A DNA stretch of 64,000 bases from Bacteroidia bacterium (GTDB lineage Bacteria > Bacteroidota > Bacteroidia > J057 > JADKCL01). The stretch spans positions 1 through 64,000 of the forward strand of contig JACJYV010000006.1 of assembly GCA_020635905.1 (NCBI GenBank), read 5' to 3'. Position 1 is the first letter of the stretch; each line of letters begins with the position of its first letter. The notes below the pieces were generated by a model, which had not been told where the DNA came from, ran no database searches, and saw only the letters and a list, made by a program, of their open reading frames with translations. Positions 44,511 through 52,680 of this stretch are shown piece after piece. The translations under genes were made by a program, and so were the position numbers.

Positions 44511-44846
44511 ATGTGGGTCTTTGGAAGTCGCCGGTTTTTTCTTTGGCGCGGGGTTACGGATATGCGTAAGTCCTTCAATGGTCTTTCTGCAATTGTTCGC
44601 AATGAAATGGGTGGACAATTAATGAGCGGAGACATATTTATTTTCGCCAATCGCCGCAGGGACAGGATCAAGCTTTTGTTGTGGGATCGGACGGGGTTCG
44701 TGATCTGGTACAAGCGCCTGGAGCAGGGAACTTTTGAGATTCCCCAAAGCGGGACGGGAGAGGTAAGCGAAGCTCAGTTGGTGCTGATCCTGGAAGGGAT
44801 CGAACTGGGGTCGGTTAGGCATCGGAAAAGATACATTCATCATTGA
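44511..44846 (+). CDS. tnpB: IS66 accessory protein TnpB (Orf2-like)
   Basis: The 111-residue protein matches the IS66 Orf2 / TnpB family: RRFFLWRGVTDMRKSFNGL at its start, then FIFANRRRDRIKLLLWDRTG and GFVIWYKRLEQGTFEIP. It lies one base after tnpA. Full length, with no sign of damage. Confidence 0.95.
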   Translation: MWVFGSRRFFLWRGVTDMRKSFNGLSAIVRNEMGGQLMSGDIFIFANRRRDRIKLLLWDRTGFVIWYKRLEQGTFEIPQSGTGEVSEAQLVLILEGIELGSVRHRKRYIHH

Positions 44847-44910
44847 TTATCAACGATTTTTGTTGAAAAATGGGCAATGAAAATCATTTTTAAACAGCCA
44901 ATTTCAGGCT

Positions 44911-46383
44911 GTGAACGCAGCAGTACTGGTCCAGGAAAACGCCCGATTGGTGGCCAAGGTATCCCGGCTCGAAGCCCAGGTATCGGAGTTATTGCGCATA
45001 ATCCATGGCCGTTCCAGCGAGCGGGTTGTCCCTGAGCCGCCCGCAGGGCAGATGGCTTTGTTTCCCGCCGATGGGGAAGCAGAAAAAACCGCAGCTCCTG
45101 CTGAGAAAGAGGAAATCAGCTATGAGCGAACCAAAGTCCGCAAAGAGAAGCCCTTCCGTCAGTTTCTTCCCGACGACCTTCCGCACGAGGAGATCGTGGT
45201 AAAGCCCGATTTCGATACTGCCGGACTGGTGATCATCGGCAAAGAGGTTACCAAAGAACTGGAATGGATCCCTGGTAGTTTTAAGGTGGTTTGCTACATC
45301 CGCTACAAATACGCGGATCCGAACCGGGAGGAGGCTGGGGTGAAGATTGCCCCCTTACCATCGCGTCCCATCGAAAAGGCCATCGCAGGGGCAGGTCTGC
45401 TTGCGCAGATCATCATCGACAAGTTCGTTGACCACTTGCCCTTTTACCGGCAGGCCCGGCGATTCCGCCGGGCGGGATTCAACATCCCGCTTTCTACTCT
45501 GGAAGGCTGGTTTAACCAATCCTGCGATCTGTTGACTATGCTTTATGACCTGCTGCTTGCCCATGTTTCCGGAGCGGATTACCTTCAGGGCGACGAGACT
45601 CCGCTCAGGGTAATGTGTAGCCTGATAAAGGGGAAGACCCACCTGGGGTATCACTGGATTTACCACGCCCCGGCAAAAAAGCTGGCAGTATTCGACTACC
45701 GAAAGGGCAGAAACCGGGCAGGCCCGCAAGAACGACTGAAGGAATTCAGAGGTTGGCTGCAAACCGATGGTTACTCCGTTTATGATGGGTTCGAAAAGCA
45801 GGACGGCATCCGCCTGATCGGTTGCTGGGCGCATGCACGCAGATATTTTGAACGCGCGTTGACCGTTTACCCGGATCACGCCGGGAGGATGATCTCATGG
45901 ATCCGGGCGCTGTACGCGATTGAGCGCAGCTCGAGGGAGGGAAATCTCCCGCCCGAACAACGAAAGAAGCTCAGGGTAAGTCTGTCACTTCCCATCCTGA
46001 AAAATATCGCCGGATGGTTGGTGGAGATGGAAATCAATCCGGTCTTCCTGCCTAAAGACCCATTGGGGAAGGCGCATACATACCTGCGCAACCGCTTCGA
46101 TTACCTGCTCCGCTACCTCGAAGAGGGAAGGCTGGAAATTGACAATAATCTTGCCGAGAATCTGATCCGCCCCATTGCCGTCGGGCGGAAGAATTACCTG
46201 TTTGCCGGTTCCCATCGGGGGGCCAAAAGGGCCGCTATGATTTATTCCCTTACAGCATCCTGCAAACTCAACGCAATAGACCCCTTCCTCTACCTAAAGG
46301 ACGTGCTCACACGACTTCCCAACCATAACATCCAAAACCTGCACGAATTACTCCCCTGCAATTGGGAACCGCTCAAAAATTGA
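44911..46383 (+). CDS. tnpC: IS66 transposase TnpC
   Basis: The 490-residue transposase begins at a GTG (44911), 64 bp after tnpB. It has an N-terminal coiled coil (ENARLVAKVSRLEAQVSELL), then the zinc-binding-like and DDE domains of IS66: GDETPLRVM, QTDGYSVYDGF and the late EIDNNLAENLIRPIAVGRKN carrying the last acidic residue of the triad. No frameshift or internal stop, so the element may be active. Confidence 0.95.
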   Translation: MNAAVLVQENARLVAKVSRLEAQVSELLRIIHGRSSERVVPEPPAGQMALFPADGEAEKTAAPAEKEEISYERTKVRKEKPFRQFLPDDLPHEEIVVKPDFDTAGLVIIGKEVTKELEWIPGSFKVVCYIRYKYADPNREEAGVKIAPLPSRPIEKAIAGAGLLAQIIIDKFVDHLPFYRQARRFRRAGFNIPLSTLEGWFNQSCDLLTMLYDLLLAHVSGADYLQGDETPLRVMCSLIKGKTHLGYHWIYHAPAKKLAVFDYRKGRNRAGPQERLKEFRGWLQTDGYSVYDGFEKQDGIRLIGCWAHARRYFERALTVYPDHAGRMISWIRALYAIERSSREGNLPPEQRKKLRVSLSLPILKNIAGWLVEMEINPVFLPKDPLGKAHTYLRNRFDYLLRYLEEGRLEIDNNLAENLIRPIAVGRKNYLFAGSHRGAKRAAMIYSLTASCKLNAIDPFLYLKDVLTRLPNHNIQNLHELLPCNWEPLKN

Positions 46384-46388
46384 CCGTT

Positions 46389-46769
46389 ATGTCTAAGAAA
46401 TACATCTCCTATTCTGATCAACTCGCCAGATTTATTGAACCCATTCTGGATAGGGAGGGGGAAGACCAGGAATCACTCCTCTTCAAAGCTCAGATGGGCA
46501 TGGTGGCCTGGAATTACTGCCTGTCCCAGGACCATGACTTCATACCCTACGCAAAGATGGGAGCAACCGATGCCTACCAAAGGGCTGCTGCACAAAGCAC
46601 AAAATGGGAAAAATGGATGAAGGGGTTGGTCCTGCGCAAACGGGCAAAATTCTCACAGTACACAAACTTCCTCGTCCTGGCGGAGATCAAGGACAAACCC
46701 GATGGGTCACAAACACTATATGTAGAGTCTGCTCCGCTGGAGATTATGATGGGAAGACTACCGGAGTAG
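46389..46769 (+). CDS. Passenger gene inside IS66, function unknown
   Basis: The 126-residue product starts six bases after the tnpC stop and ends 33 bp before the right end of the element, so it moves with the transposon. It begins MSKKYISYSDQLARF and has a helical, charged pattern (FKAQMGMVAWNYCLSQDHDF, SPY-rich middle is absent). No family is recognised and no membrane or signal segment is seen. Most IS66 elements carry only the three tnp genes, so this is an added gene. It may regulate transposition or be cargo. Confidence 0.6.
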   Translation: MSKKYISYSDQLARFIEPILDREGEDQESLLFKAQMGMVAWNYCLSQDHDFIPYAKMGATDAYQRAAAQSTKWEKWMKGLVLRKRAKFSQYTNFLVLAEIKDKPDGSQTLYVESAPLEIMMGRLPE

Positions 46770-46870
46770 AAAATTAAGGGGTGGGGTTGGCCGGGTGCTT
46801 ACATGCCAATGAATTAAGTCTGGCCTTTTTTCATGATGAAAGGTTCTTTTGATTTCATTGAAAAATATTT

Positions 46871-47284
46871 ATGACCTGGCAATACTTTAAATTACAGGGA
46901 GTGGAAGTACTCCCATTTCCGAAAACGCCCTGGGGATTTGAAAACCAGATTCGTTATTATAATTCTGAATGGAGGCGACTCATAAGGTTTGAAAAAATGA
47001 AATTTGGAGACAGCCTTTTGGAACCCATTTCAGCGCCAGATGACATTTACAGGAAAAGCCTTGAGGTAAACAGAAGCGAGGAGGATCTAAATCAGATTCT
47101 ATTAAGAATTAATTCATTGGAAGCGGAGATTGGAAGTGCAGGGTTAGATTTACACGAGTTCCTCCCTGATGAATCTGATCTCGAATTTGAAAATTCTGAG
47201 TACCTCAGAATGTTGGATTGCTTCAAAATACTCCTGATACACTCGAAAAATAATTCAAACAAACTTCTTGCGTGGCAAGTTTGA
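46871..47284 (+). CDS. Small protein in toxin/immunity array
   Basis: The 137-residue product has no recognised family, no signal peptide and no membrane helix. It starts MTWQYFKLQGVEVLPFPKTP and ends with an acidic helical half (DESDLEFENSEYLRMLDCF). AT-rich like its neighbours. Its partner toxin tip, if one existed, was probably lost or lies on the other side of the IS66 element. Immunity is a guess from context. Confidence 0.4.
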   Translation: MTWQYFKLQGVEVLPFPKTPWGFENQIRYYNSEWRRLIRFEKMKFGDSLLEPISAPDDIYRKSLEVNRSEEDLNQILLRINSLEAEIGSAGLDLHEFLPDESDLEFENSEYLRMLDCFKILLIHSKNNSNKLLAWQV

Positions 47285-47311
47285 GTTTATTGGGTCTTCA
47301 TTTCAATCTCA

Positions 47312-47374
47312 TGCCCTGACCTCCCCCAACCTTATCTACTTTTCAACAATCTTTGGGCCTAAGCCCAACACTGC
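47312..47374 (+). repeat. Direct repeat copy 1 (copy of carB upstream DNA)
   Basis: This segment (TGCCCTGACCTCCCCCAACC onward, through CTTTTCAACAATC) matches 49324-49386 with only scattered mismatches and one single-base gap. The match stops exactly where the second copy enters the carB -7 box. The second half contains TTG at 47353, the site of the -33 box in the other copy. Confidence 0.85.
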
Positions 47375-47376
47375 CG

Positions 47377-47910
47377 ATGAGGATGAATAATTTTTCAGGG
47401 GCTTCATATTGGTATGAGGCATTTTACCTGGCTCAGAAAAAAGATTGGTTAAATGCACTTTACCTTCTGACCGAAGTCTTCAGAATTGAATACGGGAATG
47501 AAGCCTTCGCATTTGAACAAAGAATGAGTTCAAAGGGGCCGAATTACTCGAATTTCGATTCGTTCTTATTATCACTATTCGGACATCCGCAAACCCATCT
47601 TATTTCTTTAGGGGAAATCTTCAGACTGGGTTGGGAAATATATCCTGATCAATTGTGGATGTCTATGTTGGTTAGCGGCCAATTCGACTCCCATTGGCAT
47701 GACACTTCGTTTGAGCGTATCACCTTTCCCGCGTCCAGTTCTTTGAGTTTCAATCAGGGATACAGAGGAGAGGCCAATGAAGATTGGGTGACAAAAACTA
47801 TTCTTGCATTCGCAGAAAATAGGCTAATTCTTTCAGGAAAGGAAGGAAGTTATTGGCTTAATTTCCCTACCATTATTAACTTTCGCTGGCAGGTCTTCTT
47901 GGAGATCTAA
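47377..47910 (+). CDS. Small protein in toxin/immunity array
   Basis: The 177-residue product begins at an ATG just past direct repeat copy 1; an ATG two codons on is equally possible. It is rich in aromatic residues (SGASYWYEAFYLAQKKDWLN, DQLWMSMLVSGQFDSHWHD) and acidic, with no signal peptide or membrane segment. No family is recognised. It shares its reading frame with the next frame downstream, from which it is separated by one TAA and five codons. Immunity-type role by context only. Confidence 0.4.
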   Translation: MRMNNFSGASYWYEAFYLAQKKDWLNALYLLTEVFRIEYGNEAFAFEQRMSSKGPNYSNFDSFLLSLFGHPQTHLISLGEIFRLGWEIYPDQLWMSMLVSGQFDSHWHDTSFERITFPASSSLSFNQGYRGEANEDWVTKTILAFAENRLILSGKEGSYWLNFPTIINFRWQVFLEI

Positions 47911-47925
47911 AAACCTCATTCTATT

Positions 47926-48402
47926 GTGGCAGGAAACTTCTGGAGAAAAGGTATCCAAAATGTGGTGAGTGCTATGGCGCCAAATATCACAGTTAACCAG
48001 CGGATTATCAGTCAGATGAAAGCCGCGGGAGATAGTACCAATAATTTCGGACCAACAGGAGATGATTTACAATGTCAAACCTGCGAAAATGAGCAGGGAC
48101 CTTACTCATTAATTCAAAGAAGGGAAATGGCGAGGACTAGCCACCCAAAGGTAAGCGGAAATCCCGCCAGTTTTGAGGGACAGAACTTTTCAAGTATGTC
48201 TGATGAATTAATTGAGGCCATAACTGATGAAAAAATCCAGTCCGTATTAGATGACATTTTGGACCGCTTCTTCCTGTCAGGAGTTATTAACCCGGGAGAT
48301 GACCTGCATACCATTGCTTCATCTGACAATGCCACGATGCAATTTTTGGACAATATCCGAATTGAAGTAAAAAGATTAGTAACAACCTCAGTACCTGTTT
48401 GA
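47926..48402 (+). CDS. Possible orphan toxin tip or small protein
   Basis: The 158-residue frame has no ATG near its 5' end; a GTG at 47926 is the only visible start. It contains a CQTCEN pair and reads as a helical domain (DEKIQSVLDDILDRFFLSG). It ends one base before the SUKH-like gene. The order (tip-like frame without a carrier, then an immunity-like gene) mirrors 43293-44037. It is therefore either the C-terminal piece of a lost toxin or a normal small protein. No family is recognised. Confidence 0.4.
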   Translation: MAGNFWRKGIQNVVSAMAPNITVNQRIISQMKAAGDSTNNFGPTGDDLQCQTCENEQGPYSLIQRREMARTSHPKVSGNPASFEGQNFSSMSDELIEAITDEKIQSVLDDILDRFFLSGVINPGDDLHTIASSDNATMQFLDNIRIEVKRLVTTSVPV

Positions 48403-48403
48403 A

Positions 48404-49117
48404 ATGGAACTTAACCCTGATTACAATCTGGAAAGAAGTATTGCTTACATTTTGGACAAAAGCTGGGGATTATTTGATAAGATTAACCCCATTGACCAAA
48501 TAGATTTGAAAGATGATTCGATTCCTCAAATTTTTAAGGAATTACCCGGAAAGTCCAAAATGGAATCTTTGGAACTAATTTGGAAGGATGCATTTTTGTA
48601 CTTACCTGATTTTCGAAAACTCCTTGAATCATCCCTGATTGGACTCTTTGTTGGAAATGGCATCATAGGACCTGTTTTGGTTTATTTTCTTGAAAGGTGG
48701 GATCAAAGGAGCGGGGCGGATGGTATAATGATGGCTTGTCCTCCTACAAACGAACAAGATATCACGGCATGGGAAGCAAAAAATGGCACCCTCCCTGATT
48801 CAATCAAAAAGATTTGGAAGGCACATGGATTTCTTCTATTGAGAGGTGGCGTTCCTTTTACGTCCTTATTGCCCAGCAATCCATCCATTATATCTCATCC
48901 CGTAAATTTTGGAGAAAAACATAATCTAAACGATCCCAAGCAAAAACTTGAATGCCTAGGAATTGCCGGGATTTCTGCCGACTATCCATTCTGCCTCACC
49001 AGACAGATAGGAGAAAAAATTTGGACGGATAATTTAGTGGATGTATTTAGATTTGGAAATACCTGGGAAGAGGGCGGTCATTCCAGTCTGGATAGTTTAT
49101 TTGTTGGATATGAATAA
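48404..49117 (+). CDS. SUKH/SMI1-KNR4-like immunity protein
   Basis: The 237-residue product carries a SUKH (SMI1/KNR4) type domain in its C-terminal half: CPPTNEQDITAWEAKNGTLP followed by DSIKKIWKAHGF and GGVPFTSLLPSN is the characteristic helix-strand entry of these proteins. The N-terminal ~100 residues are an additional helical part. SUKH proteins are a very common immunity family in bacterial polymorphic toxin systems. It starts one base after the preceding frame, so the two are likely co-translated. Confidence 0.65.
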   Translation: MELNPDYNLERSIAYILDKSWGLFDKINPIDQIDLKDDSIPQIFKELPGKSKMESLELIWKDAFLYLPDFRKLLESSLIGLFVGNGIIGPVLVYFLERWDQRSGADGIMMACPPTNEQDITAWEAKNGTLPDSIKKIWKAHGFLLLRGGVPFTSLLPSNPSIISHPVNFGEKHNLNDPKQKLECLGIAGISADYPFCLTRQIGEKIWTDNLVDVFRFGNTWEEGGHSSLDSLFVGYE

Positions 49118-49207
49118 AAAAAGCAATTAAGGAGTTAATCAAAGAAAGATGAGGTCAGTATCCTTATAGCGAATCTGGTTACATTCATTAGGTTTGGCGG
49201 CTCATAA

Positions 49208-49330
49208 ATGACGGGAACAAATTTTCTACTCGCCCCCAATGCCATCATGAAATATACCCTCAGCAAGGGGTTCAATCCATCCAACCTGAGCGAAAGCGCC
49301 CGAATATTTTATGGGGTCGCTCTTGCCTGA
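49208..49330 (+). other. Short open frame, possible gene remnant
   Basis: A 40-residue frame (starting MTGTNFLLAPNAIMKYTL and ending GVALA) lies between the SUKH-like gene and direct repeat copy 2 and runs into that repeat. It is too short to assign. It may be the tail of another gene of the array. The remaining part of 49118-49411 holds only the second direct repeat and the carB promoter. Confidence 0.3.
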
Positions 49331-49386
49331 CCTCCCCCCAACCTTATCCACTTTTCAACAATCCTTGAGCCTAATCCCAATCCTGC
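49324..49386 (+). repeat. Direct repeat copy 2, upstream of carB
   Basis: This is the native copy of the sequence repeated at 47312-47374. It includes the -33 TTG of the carB promoter and ends exactly at the -7 box. The two copies bracket about 2 kb of immunity-like genes. Confidence 0.85.
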
Positions 49387-49394
49387 TAACTTTG
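49365..49394 (+). promoter_or_regulatory. carB promoter, TTG-N19-TAACTTTG
   Basis: TTG at 49365-49367 and TAACTTTG at 49387-49394 are separated by exactly 19 bases, matching the Bacteroidota TTTG-N19-TAnnTTTG promoter. The ATG is 17 bases after the -7 box. Confidence 0.8.
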
Positions 49395-49411
49395 CGAAAA
49401 CTTAGCCGCGT

Positions 49412-52225
49412 ATGCCACTGGATACTTCTATTAAATCTGTGCTGATCATCGGGTCGGGTCCCATCATCATTGGTCAGGCATGTGAATTTGACTACTCAGG
49501 CTCTCAGGCCGCCCGCTCCCTGCGGGAAGAAGGAATCGAAGTTTCCCTCATCAACTCCAATCCTGCCACCATCATGACCGACCCGGTCACGGCAGACCAC
49601 GTCTATCTGTTGCCCCTTACCCGCAAATCCATCATTCAAATCCTCGAAGAGCGCAAAATTGACGCCGTACTGCCCACTATGGGCGGACAAACCGCGCTCA
49701 ATCTGGCCATGGAATGCGAACAGGCGGGCATTTGGCAAAAGTATGGCGTCAGAACCATTGGAGTGGATTTTGCAGGAATTGACATGGCCGAAGACCGGGA
49801 AAAATTCCGCCTGCTCATGGAAAGAGAAGGTATTCCCGTGCCCCGCGCCCGCACTGCGGCCTCCTTTCTGGAAGGCAAAGAAATCGCCCAGGAAATTGGC
49901 TTTCCGCTGGTTTTGCGTCCCTCTTATACCATGGGCGGCACGGGCGGCGGCTTCGTCAAAGATCCCGCCGATTTCGACAAAGCCCTCACCCGGGCCCTGC
50001 ACATGAGTCCCGTGCACCAGGTGCTGATCGAAGAATCCATCTTTGGATGGAAAGAATACGAACTCGAAGTGCTGCGCGACCACGCCGGCAACCACATTGT
50101 GATTTGTTCGATCGAAAACCTCGATCCCATGGGCATCCATACGGGTGATTCTGTGACCGTGGCCCCGGCCATGACCCTTTCTGATCCCCACATGCAGCGC
50201 ATGCGCAACATGGCCTTTCAGGTCATGGACGCGATTGGCGAGTTTTCAGGAGGATGCAACGTGCAATTCTCCATTGATCCCAATTCTGAGCGCATGATCG
50301 TGATCGAGATCAATCCCCGCGTGTCGCGCTCCTCGGCCCTGGCTTCCAAAGCCACGGGTTATCCCATTGCCCGGGTTTCTGCCAAACTCGCAGTGGGTTA
50401 TCGTCTGGATGAATTGCCCAACCAGATTACCCAGACCACCTCTGCCTTCTTCGAGCCCTCTCTTGACTACGTAATCGTGAAAATTCCCCGCTGGAATTTT
50501 GCCAAATTCCGCGGTGCGGACGAATCCCTGGGCTTGCAAATGAAGTCCGTGGGAGAATCCATGGGAATAGGTCGCAGCTTCAACGAAGCCCTGCAAAAGG
50601 CCATTCAGTCCCTCGAACTGAAACGTAACGGCATGGGCGCAGACGGCAAGGAACTCACCAACCTGGAACAATTGATGTACTCCCTGGAACATCCCTCCTG
50701 GGACCGTCTCTGGCACGTCAAAGACGCCATGCTGATGGGGGTTCCGCTCAAATCCATTCAGAAAGTCACCAAAATCGACCGCTGGTTTCTGGAAGAAATC
50801 TATAAGCTGGTCAAACTGGAAAAGCAAATTTCCGCTCATACCATCGCTGATCTGCCCCGAGATCTGCTGCTGGAAGCCAAACAAAACGGATTTGCCGACC
50901 GACAGGTGGCCCACATGCTGCAATGCTGGGAAAGCGAGGTCTATGCCCTGCGCGAAAAGCTGGGCATTCAGCGGGTATATAAGCTCGTGGATACCTGCGC
51001 AGCCGAATTTGAAGCCGTTACGCCTTACTATTATTCCACTTTTGAGGATGAAAACGAATCTGTGGTCAGCGACAAAAAGAAGGTCGTGATCTTTGGTTCG
51101 GGCCCAAATCGCATTGGACAGGGGATCGAATTTGACTACTGCTGCGTGCACGGGGTACTGGCCGCCAAGGAGGAAGGGTTCGAAACCATCATGATCAATT
51201 GCAATCCCGAGACCGTCTCCACTGACTTCAATGTTTCGGACAAATTATACTTTGAACCCGTTTTCTGGGAACATATCTACGACATCATCCGCCACGAAAA
51301 ACCCGAAGGTGTGATTGTGCAGTTGGGTGGACAAACCGCGCTCAAACTGGCCGAGAAGCTGGATCGCTACAATATCCCCATCATTGGCACGCCTTACGAT
51401 GCGCTGGATATGGCCGAGGACCGCGGTCGTTTTTCTGAATTGCTGAAAGAACTGGGCATTCCTTATCCTCAATTTGGGGTGGCCGAAAATGCCAATGACG
51501 CCCTGGATGTGATTCAGGATGTGGGTTATCCAGCCCTGGTGCGCCCTTCCTACGTACTTGGCGGACAAAGCATGCGCATCGTGATCAACGACGAGGAATT
51601 GGAAGAGCATGTGGTGAATGTGTTAAAGGAAATTCCCGGCAACCGCGTACTGATCGACCATTTTCTGGATGGCGCAATAGAGGCGGAATGCGATGCCATT
51701 TGCGACGGCGAGGACGTAATCATCATCGGGATGATGGAACACATTGAGCCTGCAGGCATCCACTCGGGTGATAGTTCGGCCGTGCTGCCCCCTTTCAGTC
51801 TGGGCGATTTGCACAAAATGAAAATGGATGAATATACCCGCAAAATTGCCGTGGCACTGGGAGTCAAGGGGTTGATCAACATCCAGTTTGCCATTCACCG
51901 CGACGAAGTTTATGTGATTGAGGCCAATCCAAGGGCTTCCCGCACTGTGCCCTTCATCGCCAAAGCCTATGGAGTGCCCTACGTGAACATGGCCACCAAA
52001 GTGATGCTGGGCACCCACAAAGTCAAAGACTTTGATCCCAAACCCATGCTCAAAGGCTACGCCATCAAGGAACCCATTTTCTCCTTCGACAAATTCCCCA
52101 ACGTCAACAAAGAACTCGGCCCCGAGATGAAATCCACCGGCGAGCGCATTTACTTCATCGAGGATTTGAATGACGAGTACTTTTTGAAGCTTTACAGAGA
52201 GCGGAATTTGTATTTGAGCAGGTAG
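49412..52225 (+). CDS. carB: Carbamoyl-phosphate synthase large subunit
   Basis: The 937-residue product makes carbamoyl phosphate from ammonia, bicarbonate and two ATP, feeding arginine and pyrimidine synthesis. Two ATP-grasp halves are visible: the first opens SVLIIGSGPIIIGQACEFDY and the second KVVIFGSGPNRIGQGIEFDY. Nucleotide-binding motifs such as RPSYTMGGTGGGF and RPSYVLGGQSMRI are present in each. It ends at about residue 937 (ERNLYLSR), lacking the ~135-residue MGS-like allosteric domain of E. coli CarB; this shorter form is normal in Bacteroidota. The carA partner is not in the window. Confidence 0.97.
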   Translation: MPLDTSIKSVLIIGSGPIIIGQACEFDYSGSQAARSLREEGIEVSLINSNPATIMTDPVTADHVYLLPLTRKSIIQILEERKIDAVLPTMGGQTALNLAMECEQAGIWQKYGVRTIGVDFAGIDMAEDREKFRLLMEREGIPVPRARTAASFLEGKEIAQEIGFPLVLRPSYTMGGTGGGFVKDPADFDKALTRALHMSPVHQVLIEESIFGWKEYELEVLRDHAGNHIVICSIENLDPMGIHTGDSVTVAPAMTLSDPHMQRMRNMAFQVMDAIGEFSGGCNVQFSIDPNSERMIVIEINPRVSRSSALASKATGYPIARVSAKLAVGYRLDELPNQITQTTSAFFEPSLDYVIVKIPRWNFAKFRGADESLGLQMKSVGESMGIGRSFNEALQKAIQSLELKRNGMGADGKELTNLEQLMYSLEHPSWDRLWHVKDAMLMGVPLKSIQKVTKIDRWFLEEIYKLVKLEKQISAHTIADLPRDLLLEAKQNGFADRQVAHMLQCWESEVYALREKLGIQRVYKLVDTCAAEFEAVTPYYYSTFEDENESVVSDKKKVVIFGSGPNRIGQGIEFDYCCVHGVLAAKEEGFETIMINCNPETVSTDFNVSDKLYFEPVFWEHIYDIIRHEKPEGVIVQLGGQTALKLAEKLDRYNIPIIGTPYDALDMAEDRGRFSELLKELGIPYPQFGVAENANDALDVIQDVGYPALVRPSYVLGGQSMRIVINDEELEEHVVNVLKEIPGNRVLIDHFLDGAIEAECDAICDGEDVIIIGMMEHIEPAGIHSGDSSAVLPPFSLGDLHKMKMDEYTRKIAVALGVKGLINIQFAIHRDEVYVIEANPRASRTVPFIAKAYGVPYVNMATKVMLGTHKVKDFDPKPMLKGYAIKEPIFSFDKFPNVNKELGPEMKSTGERIYFIEDLNDEYFLKLYRERNLYLSR

Positions 52226-52233
52226 ATGGGGAT

Positions 52234-52680
52234 TCAGGTGTGTTTTTTCTTTGTTTTCCAGAATTCGTGATCCATATCCAGAAAAACAACATAAAAAACA
52301 TTTTCCTCGAAATACCCAATAACACATTCCTTTCCCTGAATATGCATTGAACACCAAGTAACCTCGGGTAAAATGTGCCTTGGATGCACAAAACCTGATT
52401 CTGGAGGAAAACCAACTTTGGTATAGCGTTTGATTACTTGTTGAGAAGTTGCCTCTCCTACCGTCAGCTGACAAACTGCATGGAGTTTATTTACTGCAAG
52501 GGCTAATAACTCTGCTTGTTCCCATTCTTTAAAAGATTGTCCCTGATTTCTATCAAAGTCTTTAAAACTTAAAACAATCAGAGGCTCCTTTCGCCCCTTT
52601 CTTGTTTCTAGAACATTTCTTTCCCTTTGATAGGAAGAGGATTTTCGGGGGTTAAACTTGTTCTGCTTACCTTTTCCCAT
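52234..52680 (-). CDS. Small partner of an AAA ATPase, function unknown
   Basis: The 148-residue product overlaps the end of the upstream ATPase gene by 14 bp, so the two are surely translated together. It starts basic (MGKGKQNKFNPRKSSSYQRE), has the segment PLIVLSFKDFDRNQGQSF and ends with VIGYFEENVFYVVFLDMDHE, FWKTKKKHT. No family is recognised. Its pairing with an AAA-type ATPase fits two-gene defence or toxin modules, in which the small protein is often the effector. Its stop lies 8 bp from the stop of the convergent carB gene. Confidence 0.55.
   Translation of the reverse strand: MGKGKQNKFNPRKSSSYQRERNVLETRKGRKEPLIVLSFKDFDRNQGQSFKEWEQAELLALAVNKLHAVCQLTVGEATSQQVIKRYTKVGFPPESGFVHPRHILPEVTWCSMHIQGKECVIGYFEENVFYVVFLDMDHEFWKTKKKHT

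Larger units (their letters stand above)
44113..46802 (+). mobile_element. IS66 family element with passenger gene
   Basis: The 2690-bp element has 21-bp ends GTAAGCACCCGGCTAACCCCA (left) and, read inwards from the right, GTAAGCACCCGGCCAACCCCA, differing by one base. It is bounded by the 8-bp direct repeat ATGCCAAT at 44105-44112 and 46803-46810, the expected IS66 target duplication. Inside are tnpA, tnpB, tnpC and one extra gene in the same direction. The perfect target duplication suggests a recent insertion. It landed between two small genes of the toxin/immunity array. Confidence 0.97.

Noticed and set aside
49412..52225. Truncated carB
   Set aside because: The missing C-terminal MGS domain is the normal state in Bacteroidota, and both ATP-grasp halves are complete.
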